Shown piece by piece: positions 43,128 to 52,021 of a DNA stretch of 64,000 nt (within the stretch, counting starts at the first letter, position 1; the number at the start of each line of letters is the position of its first letter). The position numbers were made by a program, and so were the translations under genes. The stretch is from Girardinichthys multiradiatus. Its lineage: Eukaryota; Chordata; Actinopteri; Cyprinodontiformes; Goodeidae. Where the stretch lies: positions 52,472,496 to 52,536,495 of the forward strand of contig NC_061805.1 in assembly GCF_021462225.1 (NCBI RefSeq), read 5' to 3'. Under the pieces are notes generated by a model. That model saw only the letters and a list, made by a program, of their open reading frames with translations. It ran no database searches and had not been told where the DNA came from.

Positions 43128-46100
43128 GAATCAGAATCAGAATCAGAATCAGAATCAGAATCAGAAAAGCTTTATTGCCAAGTACGTTTTTGGACATACA
43201 AGGAATTTGTTTTGGCGTAGTCGGTGCAATACAATACAAATTAAACAGTACAAACATATCTACAATATAATATAAATATAAGTGCACAGTTTTAAGTGAG
43301 TGAGAGTAAATATAGAGCAGTATAAGATGCAAGAGCAATACAACAGTGCAGATGATCATTGTGCAAGTAAGCAGGAGTCCAAGCTGAGCGTTAATGTAAC
43401 GCATAGAGTTGCAGGTTACAGGTGAAAGGGAGGGTGTCAGGGTGGTTTCCAGGCTTTGTTAACCAGGCTGGTGGCAGATGGTAAAATACTGTTCTTGTGG
43501 CGTGAGGTTTTGGTCCGGATGGACCGCAGCCTCCTGCCAGAGGGGAGAGTCTCAAAGAGTCTGTGACCAGGGTGGGAGGGATCAGCCAGAATCTTCCCTG
43601 CCTGCTTCAGGGTCCTGGAGGTGTACAGTTCCTGGAGCGACAGTAGACTGCAGCCAATCACCTTCTCAGCAGACCGAATGACACGCTGCAGCCTGCCCTT
43701 ATCCTTGGCTGTAGCAGCGGCGTACCAGATGGTGATGGAGGAGGTGAGGATGGACTCAATGATGGCTGTGTAGAAGTGCACCATCATAGTCTTTGGCAGG
43801 TTGAATTTCTTCAGCTGCCGCAGGAAGAACATCCTCTGCTGGGCTTTCTTGATGAGGGAGCTGATGTTTGGCTCCCACTTGAGATCCTGGGAGATGATGG
43901 TTCCCAGGAAGCGGAAAGATTCCACAGTGTCAATTGTGGAGTCACAGAGGGTGATGGGGGCAGGTGGGGCTGGGTTCTGCCTGAAGTCCACAACCATCTC
44001 TACTGTCTTTAGAGCATTGAGCTCAAGGTTGTTCTGGCTGCACCAGTCCAACAGATGGTCCACCTCCCATCTGTACGCGGACTCGTCACCATCAGAGATG
44101 AGTCCGATCAGGGTGGTGTCGTCCGCAAACTTCAGAAGCTTGACAGACTGGTGACTGGAGGTGCAGCTGTTGGTGTACAGGGAGAAGAGCAGAGGAGAGA
44201 GAACACAGCCTTGGGGGGAACCGGTGCTGATGGTCAGGGAGTCAGAGACGTGCTTCCCCAGCCTCACGCGCTGCTTCCTGTCAGACAGGAAGTCAGTGAT
44301 CCACCTGCAGGTGGAGTCGGGCACACTCAGCTGGGAGAGCTTCTCCTGTAGCAGAACTGGGACGATGGTGTTGAAGGCAGAGCTGAAATCCACAAACAGG
44401 ATCCTGGCATAGGTTCCTGTGGAGTCCAGGTGCCGGAGGATGAAGTGAAGGGCTAGGTTGACTGCATCATCTACAGACCTGTTGGCTCTGTAGGCAAACT
44501 GCAGGGGGTCAAGGAGGTGGTCGGTGATGTCTTTTAGGTGTGAGAGCACAAGGCGCTCAAAGGACTTCATCACCACAGAGGTCAGGGCGACGGGTCTGAA
44601 GTCATTAAGCCCTGTGGTCCTTGGCTTCTTGGGAACAGGGACGATGGTGGAGGACTTGAAGCAGGCTGGCACATGACATGTCTCCAGTGAGGTGTTAAAA
44701 ATGTCTGTGAAGACTGGAGACAGCTGATCAGCGCAGTGCTTCAGGCTGGCTGGTGAGACAGAATCCGGACCAGCAGCTTTCCGGGGGTTCTGTCTCCTGA
44801 AGAGTTTGTTGACGTCCCTCTCCTGGATGGAAAGAGCCGTCCTCGGCGTGGGTAGGGGGCTGGTGGGGGGGAACTTCAGGGTGGGGGTTGGAGGTGCCAA
44901 GGCCCCTCTTGAGGTTGGGGAGGTGGGGGTGGTGGATTGTGGCTGCAGCTGTTGGGGGGCGTCGTGGGAGATGGTTGCAGGACTGTCCCTTTGTCTTTCA
45001 AAGCGGCAGTAGAACTCGTTCAGGTCGTTGGCGAGGCGTCGGTCGTTGATGGAGTGGGGGGCTTTCGGCTTGTAGTTGGTGATTTGCTTGAGCCCTTTCC
45101 AGACAGACGCAGAGTCGTTGGCTGAGAACTGGTTTTGGAGCTTCTCAGAGTACAGTCGTTTGGCCTCTTTCACTGCCTTGCCAAACTTGTACTTGGCCTC
45201 TCTGTATATGTCTTTGTCCCCACTCCTGAAGGCCTCTTCCTTATCCAGTCTTAACCTTCTGAGTTTAGCTGTGAACCAGGGTTTGTCGTTGTTGTAACTC
45301 ACCCTGGTGCATGATGGTACACAGCTGTCCTCACAGAAGCTGATGTAGGAAGTCACAGCCTCTGTGTACTCGTCCAGACTGTTGGTAGTAGTCCTGAACA
45401 CATCCCAGTCTGTACAGCCTAAACACGCCTGGAGATTCTCCACAGCCTCACTGCTCCACTTCCTTGTCGTCCTCACAACAGGTTTGCAGAGCTTAAGTTT
45501 CTGCCTGTATGCAGGAATCAGGTGGACCATGATGTGGTCGGATTGGCCCAGTGCAGCACGTGGGACGGCGTGATAAGCGTCTCTGATGGTGGTGTAACAG
45601 TGATCCAGAATGTTGTCCTCTCTGGTCGGACATTTTATAAACTGTCTGTATTTGGGGAGTTCGTGGGTCAGATTACCTTTGTTAAAGTCACCAGCGACGA
45701 TTACTAAGGAGTCCGGGTTGGTCCGCTCCACACTCAGTATCTGGTCGGCGAGCATGCGCTGTGCGACCTGCACGTTAGCTTGCGGCGGGATGTAAACACC
45801 GACCAGGATGAACGAAGCGAACTCACGGGGGGAATAGAAAGGCTTACAGTTTATGATGAAGGCTTCCAGGTCTGGAGAACAGTGCTGCTGAATCACTGTC
45901 ACGTCGTTGCACCAACCACTGTTGAGGTAAAAACAGATTCCTCCACCTTTCGCTTTGCCGGAGAGTTCCGTGTCTCTGTCCGCTCTGTAGAGCTGGAATC
46001 CTACCAGCTGCAGCGCAGAGTCCGGTATTAATCCACACAGCCACGTCTCCGTGAAGCACAAAACTGCCGATGAATAAAAGTCCCTGTTTTTCCCCAACAG

Positions 46101-46300
46101 CAGTTGTAGTTCCTCCATTTTGTTGGGAAGTGAGCGCACGTTAGAGAGAAATATTCCAGGTAACGGTGTTCGTAGTCCACGCTGGCGAAGACGTACCAGC
46201 ACCCCAGCCCGTTTCCCTCTCTTCCGGTGTTTCACCTCGTGAACAAAGGTGAGCGCACCTTTGACCAGAATGTCCAAAAATTCCTGAGCAGTAGGCAGAA
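43128..46300 (-). mobile_element. L2/CR1-like LINE insertion in the Maverick junction
   Basis: On the minus strand the element ends with the 3' tail 'aaagctttattgccaagtac'-type sequence and five to six AATCAG units (43,128-43,165). It carries the 946-codon ORF at 43,437-46,277. The upstream end lies near 46,300. It sits in the short intergenic space between the two converging Maverick gene sets and interrupts no Maverick gene. I could not identify a target-site duplication by eye. The family also appears at 780-1340, 57,287-57,850 and 61,400-62,720. Confidence 0.85.
43437..46277 (-). CDS. LINE endonuclease-reverse transcriptase, intact ORF
   Basis: 946 codons without stop. The N-terminal apurinic-type endonuclease shows '[15 protein letters not shown]', '[11 protein letters not shown]', 'GGGICFYLN', 'LVGVYIPPQ', 'VIVAGDFN' and 'LGQSDHIMV'. 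The reverse transcriptase follows: '[20 protein letters not shown]', '[16 protein letters not shown]', '[14 protein letters not shown]', '[20 protein letters not shown]' and the active site '[12 protein letters not shown]'. The C-terminal '[14 protein letters not shown]' and '[19 protein letters not shown]' are typical for the clade. An uninterrupted ORF suggests recent activity. The first Met is at 46,277, but the true 5' end, and so the start, is uncertain. It was probably not long resident, as the host Maverick carries more lesions than it does. Confidence 0.93.
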   Translation of the reverse strand: MDILVKGALTFVHEVKHRKRGKRAGVLVRLRQRGLRTPLPGIFLSNVRSLPNKMEELQLLLGKNRDFYSSAVLCFTETWLCGLIPDSALQLVGFQLYRADRDTELSGKAKGGGICFYLNSGWCNDVTVIQQHCSPDLEAFIINCKPFYSPREFASFILVGVYIPPQANVQVAQRMLADQILSVERTNPDSLVIVAGDFNKGNLTHELPKYRQFIKCPTREDNILDHCYTTIRDAYHAVPRAALGQSDHIMVHLIPAYRQKLKLCKPVVRTTRKWSSEAVENLQACLGCTDWDVFRTTTNSLDEYTEAVTSYISFCEDSCVPSCTRVSYNNDKPWFTAKLRRLRLDKEEAFRSGDKDIYREAKYKFGKAVKEAKRLYSEKLQNQFSANDSASVWKGLKQITNYKPKAPHSINDRRLANDLNEFYCRFERQRDSPATISHDAPQQLQPQSTTPTSPTSRGALAPPTPTLKFPPTSPLPTPRTALSIQERDVNKLFRRQNPRKAAGPDSVSPASLKHCADQLSPVFTDIFNTSLETCHVPACFKSSTIVPVPKKPRTTGLNDFRPVALTSVVMKSFERLVLSHLKDITDHLLDPLQFAYRANRSVDDAVNLALHFILRHLDSTGTYARILFVDFSSAFNTIVPVLLQEKLSQLSVPDSTCRWITDFLSDRKQRVRLGKHVSDSLTISTGSPQGCVLSPLLFSLYTNSCTSSHQSVKLLKFADDTTLIGLISDGDESAYRWEVDHLLDWCSQNNLELNALKTVEMVVDFRQNPAPPAPITLCDSTIDTVESFRFLGTIISQDLKWEPNISSLIKKAQQRMFFLRQLKKFNLPKTMMVHFYTAIIESILTSSITIWYAAATAKDKGRLQRVIRSAEKVIGCSLLSLQELYTSRTLKQAGKILADPSHPGHRLFETLPSGRRLRSIRTKTSRHKNSILPSATSLVNKAWKPP

Positions 46301-46388
46301 AAGTTACTTCACACTAACATATGATGTCATTACACAAATATTAAATCATAAGAAAAAACAAACAATAAAAAAAAAAAAAAAAGACATT

Positions 46389-46931
46389 TTAAATTCCATA
46401 ACAATCCAGAAACATCTCCAAAGAGCATGTTCCGTGAGTATAAAATGTACAACTTTGATTAATGACACATTTCTGATATTTTTTCACAAAGTTAGATACG
46501 ATTAAATCATTCTTAATCACATCTCCGGTGTATTTCGACAACACTTGCTGCATTGATAATCCGCACGCTCTATGACATAGATAAAAAATGCAATGGTGAC
46601 CGCACACAGTGGACAGAGTGTTTTGAAGCTGATTATTATGATACAATATTTTTGAGGATCTGTCTTCTAAAAATGTTACGATGCTTGACGGGTAGAACTC
46701 GAAATCCGGAGAGAATCCATAAGAGTCAAAAAAGCTGGATTGACCATTCTCATCCAATGTCAGAGCTAGCCAGTGTTCCCCCGGCATGTGTGAAGGATGT
46801 GTGTTCACGATAAAGTAGGCCGGCCCTAGGAATTTGTCAGCTAGCAGCGGCAGCTGGTCGCACGGCCACACACCACAAAACAAATCTCCCAGCAGATGAC
46901 GTATCAGGCTCTCAATTTCATGATTATTCAT
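46389..46931 (-). CDS. Maverick adenain-type cysteine protease
   Basis: 180 codons, intact. It processes virion proteins in adenoviruses and related elements. The catalytic residues are visible: His in 'PGEHWLALTLD' (residue about 53), Asp in 'SSFFDSYGFSP' (about 69), Gln in 'NQLQNTLSTVCGHHCIFYLC' followed by the nucleophile Cys in 'STVCGHHC' (about 110). 'LADKFLGPAYFIVNTHPSHM' is the usual N-terminal strand. The length is near the 200 residues of adenain. Start ATG at 46,931 lies 11 bases beyond the distal stop of the capsid frame, so the leftward genes are tightly packed. It is the last leftward gene before the LINE. Confidence 0.93.
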   Translation of the reverse strand: MNNHEIESLIRHLLGDLFCGVWPCDQLPLLADKFLGPAYFIVNTHPSHMPGEHWLALTLDENGQSSFFDSYGFSPDFEFYPSSIVTFLEDRSSKILYHNNQLQNTLSTVCGHHCIFYLCHRACGLSMQQVLSKYTGDVIKNDLIVSNFVKKYQKCVINQSCTFYTHGTCSLEMFLDCYGI

Positions 46932-46942
46932 GCCTGATTAGA

Positions 46943-48250
46943 TTAATAATAATCCACCAGCACACGCCTCTTTGAATCAATCTCTAAAATAGAGTCATAA
47001 CAAGCGTAGATGATCAGCGTGGTGGTATATGGCAACGGGTTTCTGAAGCGCATTTCCAATCTTAAATTCCCACTGGAAACTGGAGATACAGCATCTGTGT
47101 CCTCACCCGGGTTAAGATTAAATGTGAATAGAGAGTATCCTTGATTAAATTCCTGACGTGTTATACTCAGTGGAAGATCTTTTAGATGTCATCCTGTAGC
47201 CGTAAACAAGTTGTAATACTCTCTCACTGAATGACCTTGGTTAAAATTGGGCTGGAAGGCTTTAGCAGGAATTTGTCTGCCATCCTTACACAAAGCTAAA
47301 TATTCCATATCAAAATGATTAAAGTCAAACGGATTGAGATTGCGTGTTCCTGTAAAAGCGTCATGATCCAGTAACGCAATCACCACATACTTGGGAAAGA
47401 TGCCTAAGAAAAGATTCTCTTGGTTGCATACCCTTGAATTTTCAGGGATGGAATATGTTTTTACATTCACACGTGAAAGTGGATACAGAGCATTTGCCTT
47501 CATTAAAGCTGAAGCGTGCCCCAGTCGTACAGCTGGAGAGACAGTAACTTTTTTGATAAAAAGAGATGCTCCTAATATCCTGAGTTTGTAAGTGGAGTCT
47601 CTTGCGGCCATGAGACAAAAGGCATCGTTGGCTCTTATAAGTTTAATTTTAAGGTCAACAGAGTTTAAAAGAAGTCTCTCACAGAAAAATATGTCTGCAT
47701 GCAGGGGGCCTAGGAGATGTACCTCCCTGGAATTTGCCGTAAAGCCTGCTCTGCTGTTAAGACCTTGGTTAGGGCCGTTAGTTGTAACAATAGAGTTCAG
47801 AGCACCTGCAGTGTCTTTATAAAAAAGACCAGAGCTAAACTGGGTTTTTAAAGAATCCTCAGAAAAGTTTAACAATGTCTCAATCATGGCTCTATATGGA
47901 TGTGTAGCGCTGGATTGTGAAATCATTCGATCTCCGAGAGTGACGTCACACTGACTGAAGATGGTGTTTAACGGGTAGTTGATGAGCCCTACAGGTGCAT
48001 CATCTGGCAGGTTTGTTCCATTCTCGTTAGTAATTTTCACTCTGAGATGCAACAGCGTATCGTTGAGATCCAGATACTTTTCTCCGTCTCCCTGAATGAA
48101 AAACTCGATCGGCCCTCCATCGGTGATTGCTGATAAAGGCTGGATCTCGGTGTAAATTTGATCTTCAATCGATAGCTGCGTCATCGGGGCAGAAAATAAG
48201 TCCAACTCTGCCAGCGTGCACTCTGATGATTTGTTATGTAAAAGAGCCAT
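46943..48250 (-). pseudogene. Maverick major capsid (hexon-type) protein with one nonsense codon
   Basis: The start 'MALLHNKSSECTLAELDLFS' and the following 'PLSAITDGGPIEFFIQGDG', 'DLNDTLLHLRVKI', 'TIFSQCDVTLGDRMIS' and 'YPLSRVNVKTYSI' are typical of the hexon-like double jelly-roll protein of animal Mavericks and adintoviruses, often annotated after C. elegans F54H12.2. The first 353 codons are open. A TGA at 47,189-47,191 stops the frame. The same frame then stays open for 81 more codons to TAA at 46,943-46,945, ending in a strand-rich segment ('NPLPYTTTLIIYACYD'). Total length would be about 435 residues, the usual size. A single recent substitution, perhaps at a CpG, is the simplest cause. 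Confidence 0.9.
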
Positions 48251-48693
48251 TATTTAAATATATCAAAACATGCGGATGACTTCCTTCCTCTTCGTTTGTC
48301 AGCTGCGACTGATCTCCTTTTTTGCGTTTGTCGTTGTTTTTTAACCGTCCTTAAACGATCACCAGGGGGTCTTGTTCTGGGTCTTTTGGATAAAACCATA
48401 ATTCCTGAACCTTCTTGACCGTCGGTGCGTGTAGAACCACTCATTTTACTCACGGCTCTACCGATGACATCCGAAGCGATATTTGATGCAGCCGTTTTAA
48501 GATGGGGTTTTGCAATTGCAAATCCTTTTTTAACCAGAGGGGATACGAAGCGGAATAATTTTGAAAATAATGATCCAATTCTGCGTCCGTACATGACCGG
48601 GGCCCCATAAAACCCTGGCAGATTACCGCCTGATTGACTTACATAGTAATTTACAAAGCGATTTGGATCACGTCTCAGACTTAGATGTGCCAT
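48250..48693 (-). CDS. basic Maverick virion-type protein (pVI/core-like)
   Basis: 147 codons if started at the ATG at 48,693 ('MAHLSLRRDPNRFVNYYVSQ'), preferred over an upstream ATG at 48,753 because similarity-like content begins there. 'QSGGNLPGFYGAP' contains a Gly-Gly word resembling an adenain cleavage site. Next comes an amphipathic, basic-hydrophobic stretch ('RRIGSLFSKLFRFVSPLVKK', 'GFAIAKPHLKTAASNIAS'). The C-terminal third is strongly basic ('KRPRTRPPGDRLRTVKKQRQ', 'TQKRRSVAADKRRGRKSS'). The arrangement recalls adenovirus pVI or core proteins: a cleaved, membrane-active segment plus DNA-binding tail. That role is inferred. Its stop overlaps the capsid gene's start region (48,250). 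Confidence 0.7.
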   Translation of the reverse strand: MAHLSLRRDPNRFVNYYVSQSGGNLPGFYGAPVMYGRRIGSLFSKLFRFVSPLVKKGFAIAKPHLKTAASNIASDVIGRAVSKMSGSTRTDGQEGSGIMVLSKRPRTRPPGDRLRTVKKQRQTQKRRSVAADKRRGRKSSACFDIFK

Positions 48694-48805
48694 GTTCTCT
48701 CTTGCCTGCTTGGTGCAGTGTTGAATGACCAGCGTAATATGAATTATAACCAATCAATCTTAGAGGTTATATACATATCTCTGGAATAGTTTATACAAAT
48801 AAAAT

Positions 48806-49579
48806 TTATCTCAGGCTACGTTGTGATATCACCGGTTTGAAGTGTAGTCTTACGATGGTCTTACCATAGACGAAATTTACAGGAACATTTTGGTCCGATT
48901 TAATTTCTATATTGATATTTTCAATATGTCTTCTGGAGACTGGAAGGTAGTGGGCAGGGTTAAACGTCAGAGTAACCATATCACTGAAGTCGCCTTGTAC
49001 TTTGACGGTCCGCAGTAAAGGTGCAAAATTGTCGCCTACTATTTGTGGGCTGACCACGTCGCTGTAACAGTATAGGTGATAGAAACCAGCCTTTATATCC
49101 GCCGGAAAAGGAGCCAGTTTTGGTTCAGATACATGAATCCATTCCCTTGGTTTCACGCCCATCATATAAGCCAGAGTGTTGAAGAAGCGTATTTCATACG
49201 GACCGCTTGCTTGAAATGCAAATCTCTTTTGAACTTTGCTGAATTTAATGCGGATACCCGAGTTCATTTTTTTGAAAAACATTTCCATCTCTGTCTCGAG
49301 TTGAATAACGCTGTTATAGTAGCCACTTCTGATCCTTTGCGTATTGATCTCCACATCACCAACCTTCCTCCATTCAAAGTAGGCATCATAATCCGGTAAA
49401 TTATGCCATGTATGAGGGTATGAAATCTCGGCTAATGCAACCATCCATTGGCCTTCTAAATCAATATGTTGAGCTAAATTTACACGGAAACTCGAACTGG
49501 TATTATTTTTAAACACTTCCATGCTAGTGTTAGAGGGAAGGGTAATGTAAAAACCGTCATCCTCTGCCTTGCTGTCCAT
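48806..49579 (-). CDS. Maverick penton/minor capsid-type protein
   Basis: 257 codons, intact. It starts 'MDSKAEDDGFYITLPSNTSM', then 'NNTSSSFRVNLAQHIDLEGQ', 'WMVALAEISYPHTWHNLP', 'RIRSGYYNSVIQLETEMEMF', 'GPYEIRFFNTLAYMMGV' and 'YLPVSRRHIENINIEIKSDQ'. This pattern is that of the single jelly-roll minor capsid (penton-like) protein of animal Mavericks, which forms capsid vertices. It lies between the integrase and the basic protein in the leftward set. Size and block order are normal for the family. The coordinates follow the first ATG at 49,579. Confidence 0.85.
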   Translation of the reverse strand: MDSKAEDDGFYITLPSNTSMEVFKNNTSSSFRVNLAQHIDLEGQWMVALAEISYPHTWHNLPDYDAYFEWRKVGDVEINTQRIRSGYYNSVIQLETEMEMFFKKMNSGIRIKFSKVQKRFAFQASGPYEIRFFNTLAYMMGVKPREWIHVSEPKLAPFPADIKAGFYHLYCYSDVVSPQIVGDNFAPLLRTVKVQGDFSDMVTLTFNPAHYLPVSRRHIENINIEIKSDQNVPVNFVYGKTIVRLHFKPVISQRSLR

Positions 49580-49617
49580 GATGCTGTGTCAACTGTGAGG
49601 TTTAGTGCAAACCTTTT

Positions 49618-50704
49618 TATACGTTTCTTAGTTCATCAAACTTGATCCAACTGTTGAATTTCTCAGGCCAATTTTTCCAGCGTCCAAAGCCTGTTTGACA
49701 CCCTTGACGGTGCGTTGATTTAATATTTTCTCCACTTGATACATCTTGTCCTTAAAGATTTTTACTTTTTGAAGTTCCTCAGTGTAAAAAGAACCCTCAA
49801 TAGGTTCTCCATCCAAATCTTTGAGTTTGTATACAGGAGGAGATTGGGGTATCCGCTCATACACTGTAAACACTTCATCCGTAAAACTCTGTTTGTATTT
49901 TTTGTCAAACACTCCACATACCTTGGATATTCTGACAAGATCCCCCTGTTTAAACATTGTCACTGAGGCCCTGCAATATCTGTTGGAGGTAACATCGTAC
50001 AGATTCTGAAACACTTGAAAGGCATTTTCTGAGGTCACCTCCATAGGGCTCATCTTAATGCTGGAGTGGTAGCTGTGGTTGTAGCTTCTAGTTAAATTTT
50101 GCAGGACGTCAATGTACCGCCGGGTGTTGTTAGCAGTAAAATATCTCCACATCCTTGTTTTTAACGTACGGTTAAACCTCTCAACCACAGAGGCTTTTAC
50201 TTCACTTGCTGTGGCAAAATGTTCAATACCGTGTTTCTCCATTAGAAGCTTAAATTTCTTGTTAAAAAATTCTTTCCCTGCATCAGTCTGAAGTTTTTTT
50301 GGGACCTGACTTTCTTTAAAAACTGATTCAAAAGCTTTTAGCACCTCTGCAGCAGTTTTCCTCTTCAAAACACGTACATACGCCCTCTTTGAAAAGATGT
50401 CAATGACTGTTAATAAATAATTGTAACCGTCATTTTCCTTGGCCAGAGCTTGCATGTCACAGAGATCAGCTTGGAACTGTCTCAATGGTCTGGTGACAAA
50501 AACTCTGTTTCTCGGGAACTTTATTCTTGCAGGTTTATGTAGAGTATAGGTATCTTCTCCCGATAAAAAATCTTTAACTTTTTCAACCGCTACCTTCTTC
50601 CCCATTTCATCTTGTATAACCCTCCTCAACCTTTCTAAACCCCCTAAACTTCCAGGATTTGATGGGTGGTAATATACATTTTTCATGATCCTTCTTTCAG
50701 ACAT
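49618..50704 (-). pseudogene. Maverick retroviral-type integrase with a broken chromodomain
   Basis: The open frame 49,628-50,704 holds 358 codons. The DDE core shows 'RQFQADLCDMQALAKEND' (first Asp), 'KKLQTDAGKEFFNKKFK' (second Asp) and 'VKASVVERFNRTLKTRMWRY' (Glu), with D-35-E spacing. An SH3-like region ('FKQGDLVRISKVCGVFDKKY', 'FTDEVFTVYERIPQSPPVYK') follows. The C-terminus begins a chromodomain ('KMYQVEKILNQRTVKGVKQ') but then loses it. In the +1 frame the expected chromodomain continues with 'WKNWPEKFNSW' and a stop at about 49,618. One frameshift near 49,665 therefore truncates the chromodomain; the nuclease domain itself is complete. The start 'MSERRIMKNVYYHPSNPGSL' is at 50,704. Confidence 0.9.
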
Positions 50705-50851
50705 CCCAGTTTTATGCTCACTCTGACGACTACTTGTTAAATAATGAATAAAACAAACACCTGAGGGTATATTTATACTTCTTTTTTTATTTTATACCCG
50801 TATTTAATAGAGAAACAGAAAAAAAAACACATTCAGATAATAAAGATCAAT

Positions 50852-51529
50852 TCAAACATTGGGGTTTACGAGTCGTCGCACGATGCGTTGAAAGTTGATT
50901 CGGTAATACTCCTCCTCCAATATCTCCAGACACTGATGCTGTCGTTGGCTCGGGTGGTCCGTAATGCACCCATAACAGGTTTCTTTGACATAGTTCAAAC
51001 AGGTTATGTTGAATAAATGAAGTATTGCTGTTTTCACCATATTGATGAGAGCGCTTGAGATCCAGCCGTCAATTTCATCACCCTGATTACTCTCCTCCTC
51101 CTCTGGTGAAGGCTGAGGGGCAGGTATCGGGTCTGGAGTTTGTGGGGAGGGTGAGTAGCTGATGGTTGCCTTGTCCTCCACGATCACCCTCTTGTCTTCA
51201 GGTTGGATATCTGTGTGTACAGACTCAGCCACACATAGTGGTGAATAGAGGCCGGGTGAAGGCGGATGATATGATCTGAGGTTGTATCCTGTCGGTGTCC
51301 CTGAACTGAATAGGGACTCAAAGAGCTGTGACGATGAGGCGGCTGGTGAGTAGAGGTCTGGAGAAGGTGGATGATACGGCCCGGTGTTGAAGCTTTTATC
51401 ATCATGATCAGGAGAGAAGACGGTCTCTTCTTGCTGGCTGTAGAGGTCCCAGTATGGTGTTTTCCCGTACGCTCCATACATTCTCAAGGTCTGCCGCCCG
51501 CCGTTATGAAGAAGAAGAGTCTGGTCCAT
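50852..51529 (-). CDS. 225-residue Maverick accessory protein with C-x2-C/HPSQ/H-x-C motif
   Basis: I do not recognise a named family. Residues about 1-150 are Pro/Ser-rich with two near copies of 'YHPPSPDLYSP' (the second is 'YHPPSPGLYSP') and an acidic end ('PAPQPSPEEEESNQGDEIDG'). The C-terminal 75 residues look folded: 'ALINMVKTAILHLFNITCLN', 'YVKETCYGCITDHPSQRQHQ' and 'CLEILEEEYYRINFQRIVRR'. The C-x2-C...H-P-S-Q...H-x-C spacing could bind zinc. I have an impression of similar CxGC/HPSQ motifs in proteins of aquatic-animal DNA viruses, but cannot verify it. It is the outermost leftward gene. A LINE fragment begins about six bases upstream of its ATG (51,527-51,529), so its promoter is gone. 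Confidence 0.65.
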   Translation of the reverse strand: MDQTLLLHNGGRQTLRMYGAYGKTPYWDLYSQQEETVFSPDHDDKSFNTGPYHPPSPDLYSPAASSSQLFESLFSSGTPTGYNLRSYHPPSPGLYSPLCVAESVHTDIQPEDKRVIVEDKATISYSPSPQTPDPIPAPQPSPEEEESNQGDEIDGWISSALINMVKTAILHLFNITCLNYVKETCYGCITDHPSQRQHQCLEILEEEYYRINFQRIVRRLVNPNV

Positions 51530-51536
51530 TGAGGTT

Positions 51537-52020
51537 AAGAGAGAGCTGAGCCGAAAAGCGAAGTTCTCAATTTACCGGTCGGTCTACATTCCTACCCTCA
51601 CCTATGGCCATGAACTTTGGGTCATAACCGAAAGAACGAGATCCCGGATACAAGCGGCTGAAATGAGCTTCCTCCATAGGGTGGCCGGGCACTCCCTTAG
51701 AGATAGGGTGAGGAGCTCGGCCATCTGGGAGGGGCTCGGAGTAGAGCCGCTGCTCCTCCACATCGAGAGGAGCCAGTTGAGGTGGCTCGGGCATCTATAC
51801 CGGATGCCTCCTGGACGCCTTCTTCGGGAGGTGTTCCAGGCACGTCCCACAAGGAGGAGGCCCAGGGGAAGGCCCAGGACACGCTGGAGGGACTATGTCT
51901 CTCGGCTGGCCTGGGGACGCCTTGGGCTCCCCCCGGAGGAGCTGGGGGAGGTGTTTGGGGAGAGGGACGTCTGGGTGTCTCTGCTGAGTCTGCTGCCCCT
52001 GTTGATATTCTAAAAAAAAA
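51537..52020 (+). repeat. 5'-truncated LINE fragment with A-tail
   Basis: Encodes the C-terminal LINE blocks 'LHRVAGHSLRDRVRSSAIWE', 'QLRWLGHLYRMPPGRLLREV', 'RPRTRWRDYVSRLAWGRLGL' and 'PPEELGEVFGERDVWVSLL', and ends with about ten A at 52,012-52,021. The sequence up to 'aagagagagctgagcc' matches the inverted copy at 6540-7055. It forms the right margin of the Maverick element. Confidence 0.88.
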
Positions 52021-52021
52021 A

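Larger units (their letters stand above)
34970..51530. mobile_element. Maverick/Polinton (adintovirus-like) element, partly decayed
   Basis: The gene set is diagnostic: protein-primed PolB, FtsK/HerA-type packaging ATPase, adenain-type protease, hexon-type and penton-type capsid proteins and a DDE integrase. Rightward genes (36,007-43,036) and leftward genes (46,389-51,529) converge. After subtracting the LINE at 43,128-46,300 the element is about 13.3 kb, a little short of typical 15-20 kb Mavericks, in keeping with a truncated right end. Terminal inverted repeats and 6-base target duplications could not be shown. The left boundary is placed where retroviral similarity stops; the right boundary is where a LINE fragment begins. 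Confidence 0.9.

Noticed and set aside
43478..46031. Numerous plus-strand frames of 60-117 codons
   Set aside because: All lie opposite the intact LINE ORF and mirror its composition.
36007..51529. An integrated true adenovirus
   Set aside because: Protease and capsid types overlap with adenoviruses, but the DDE integrase, the A32-like ATPase and the gene order are those of Mavericks/adintoviruses.
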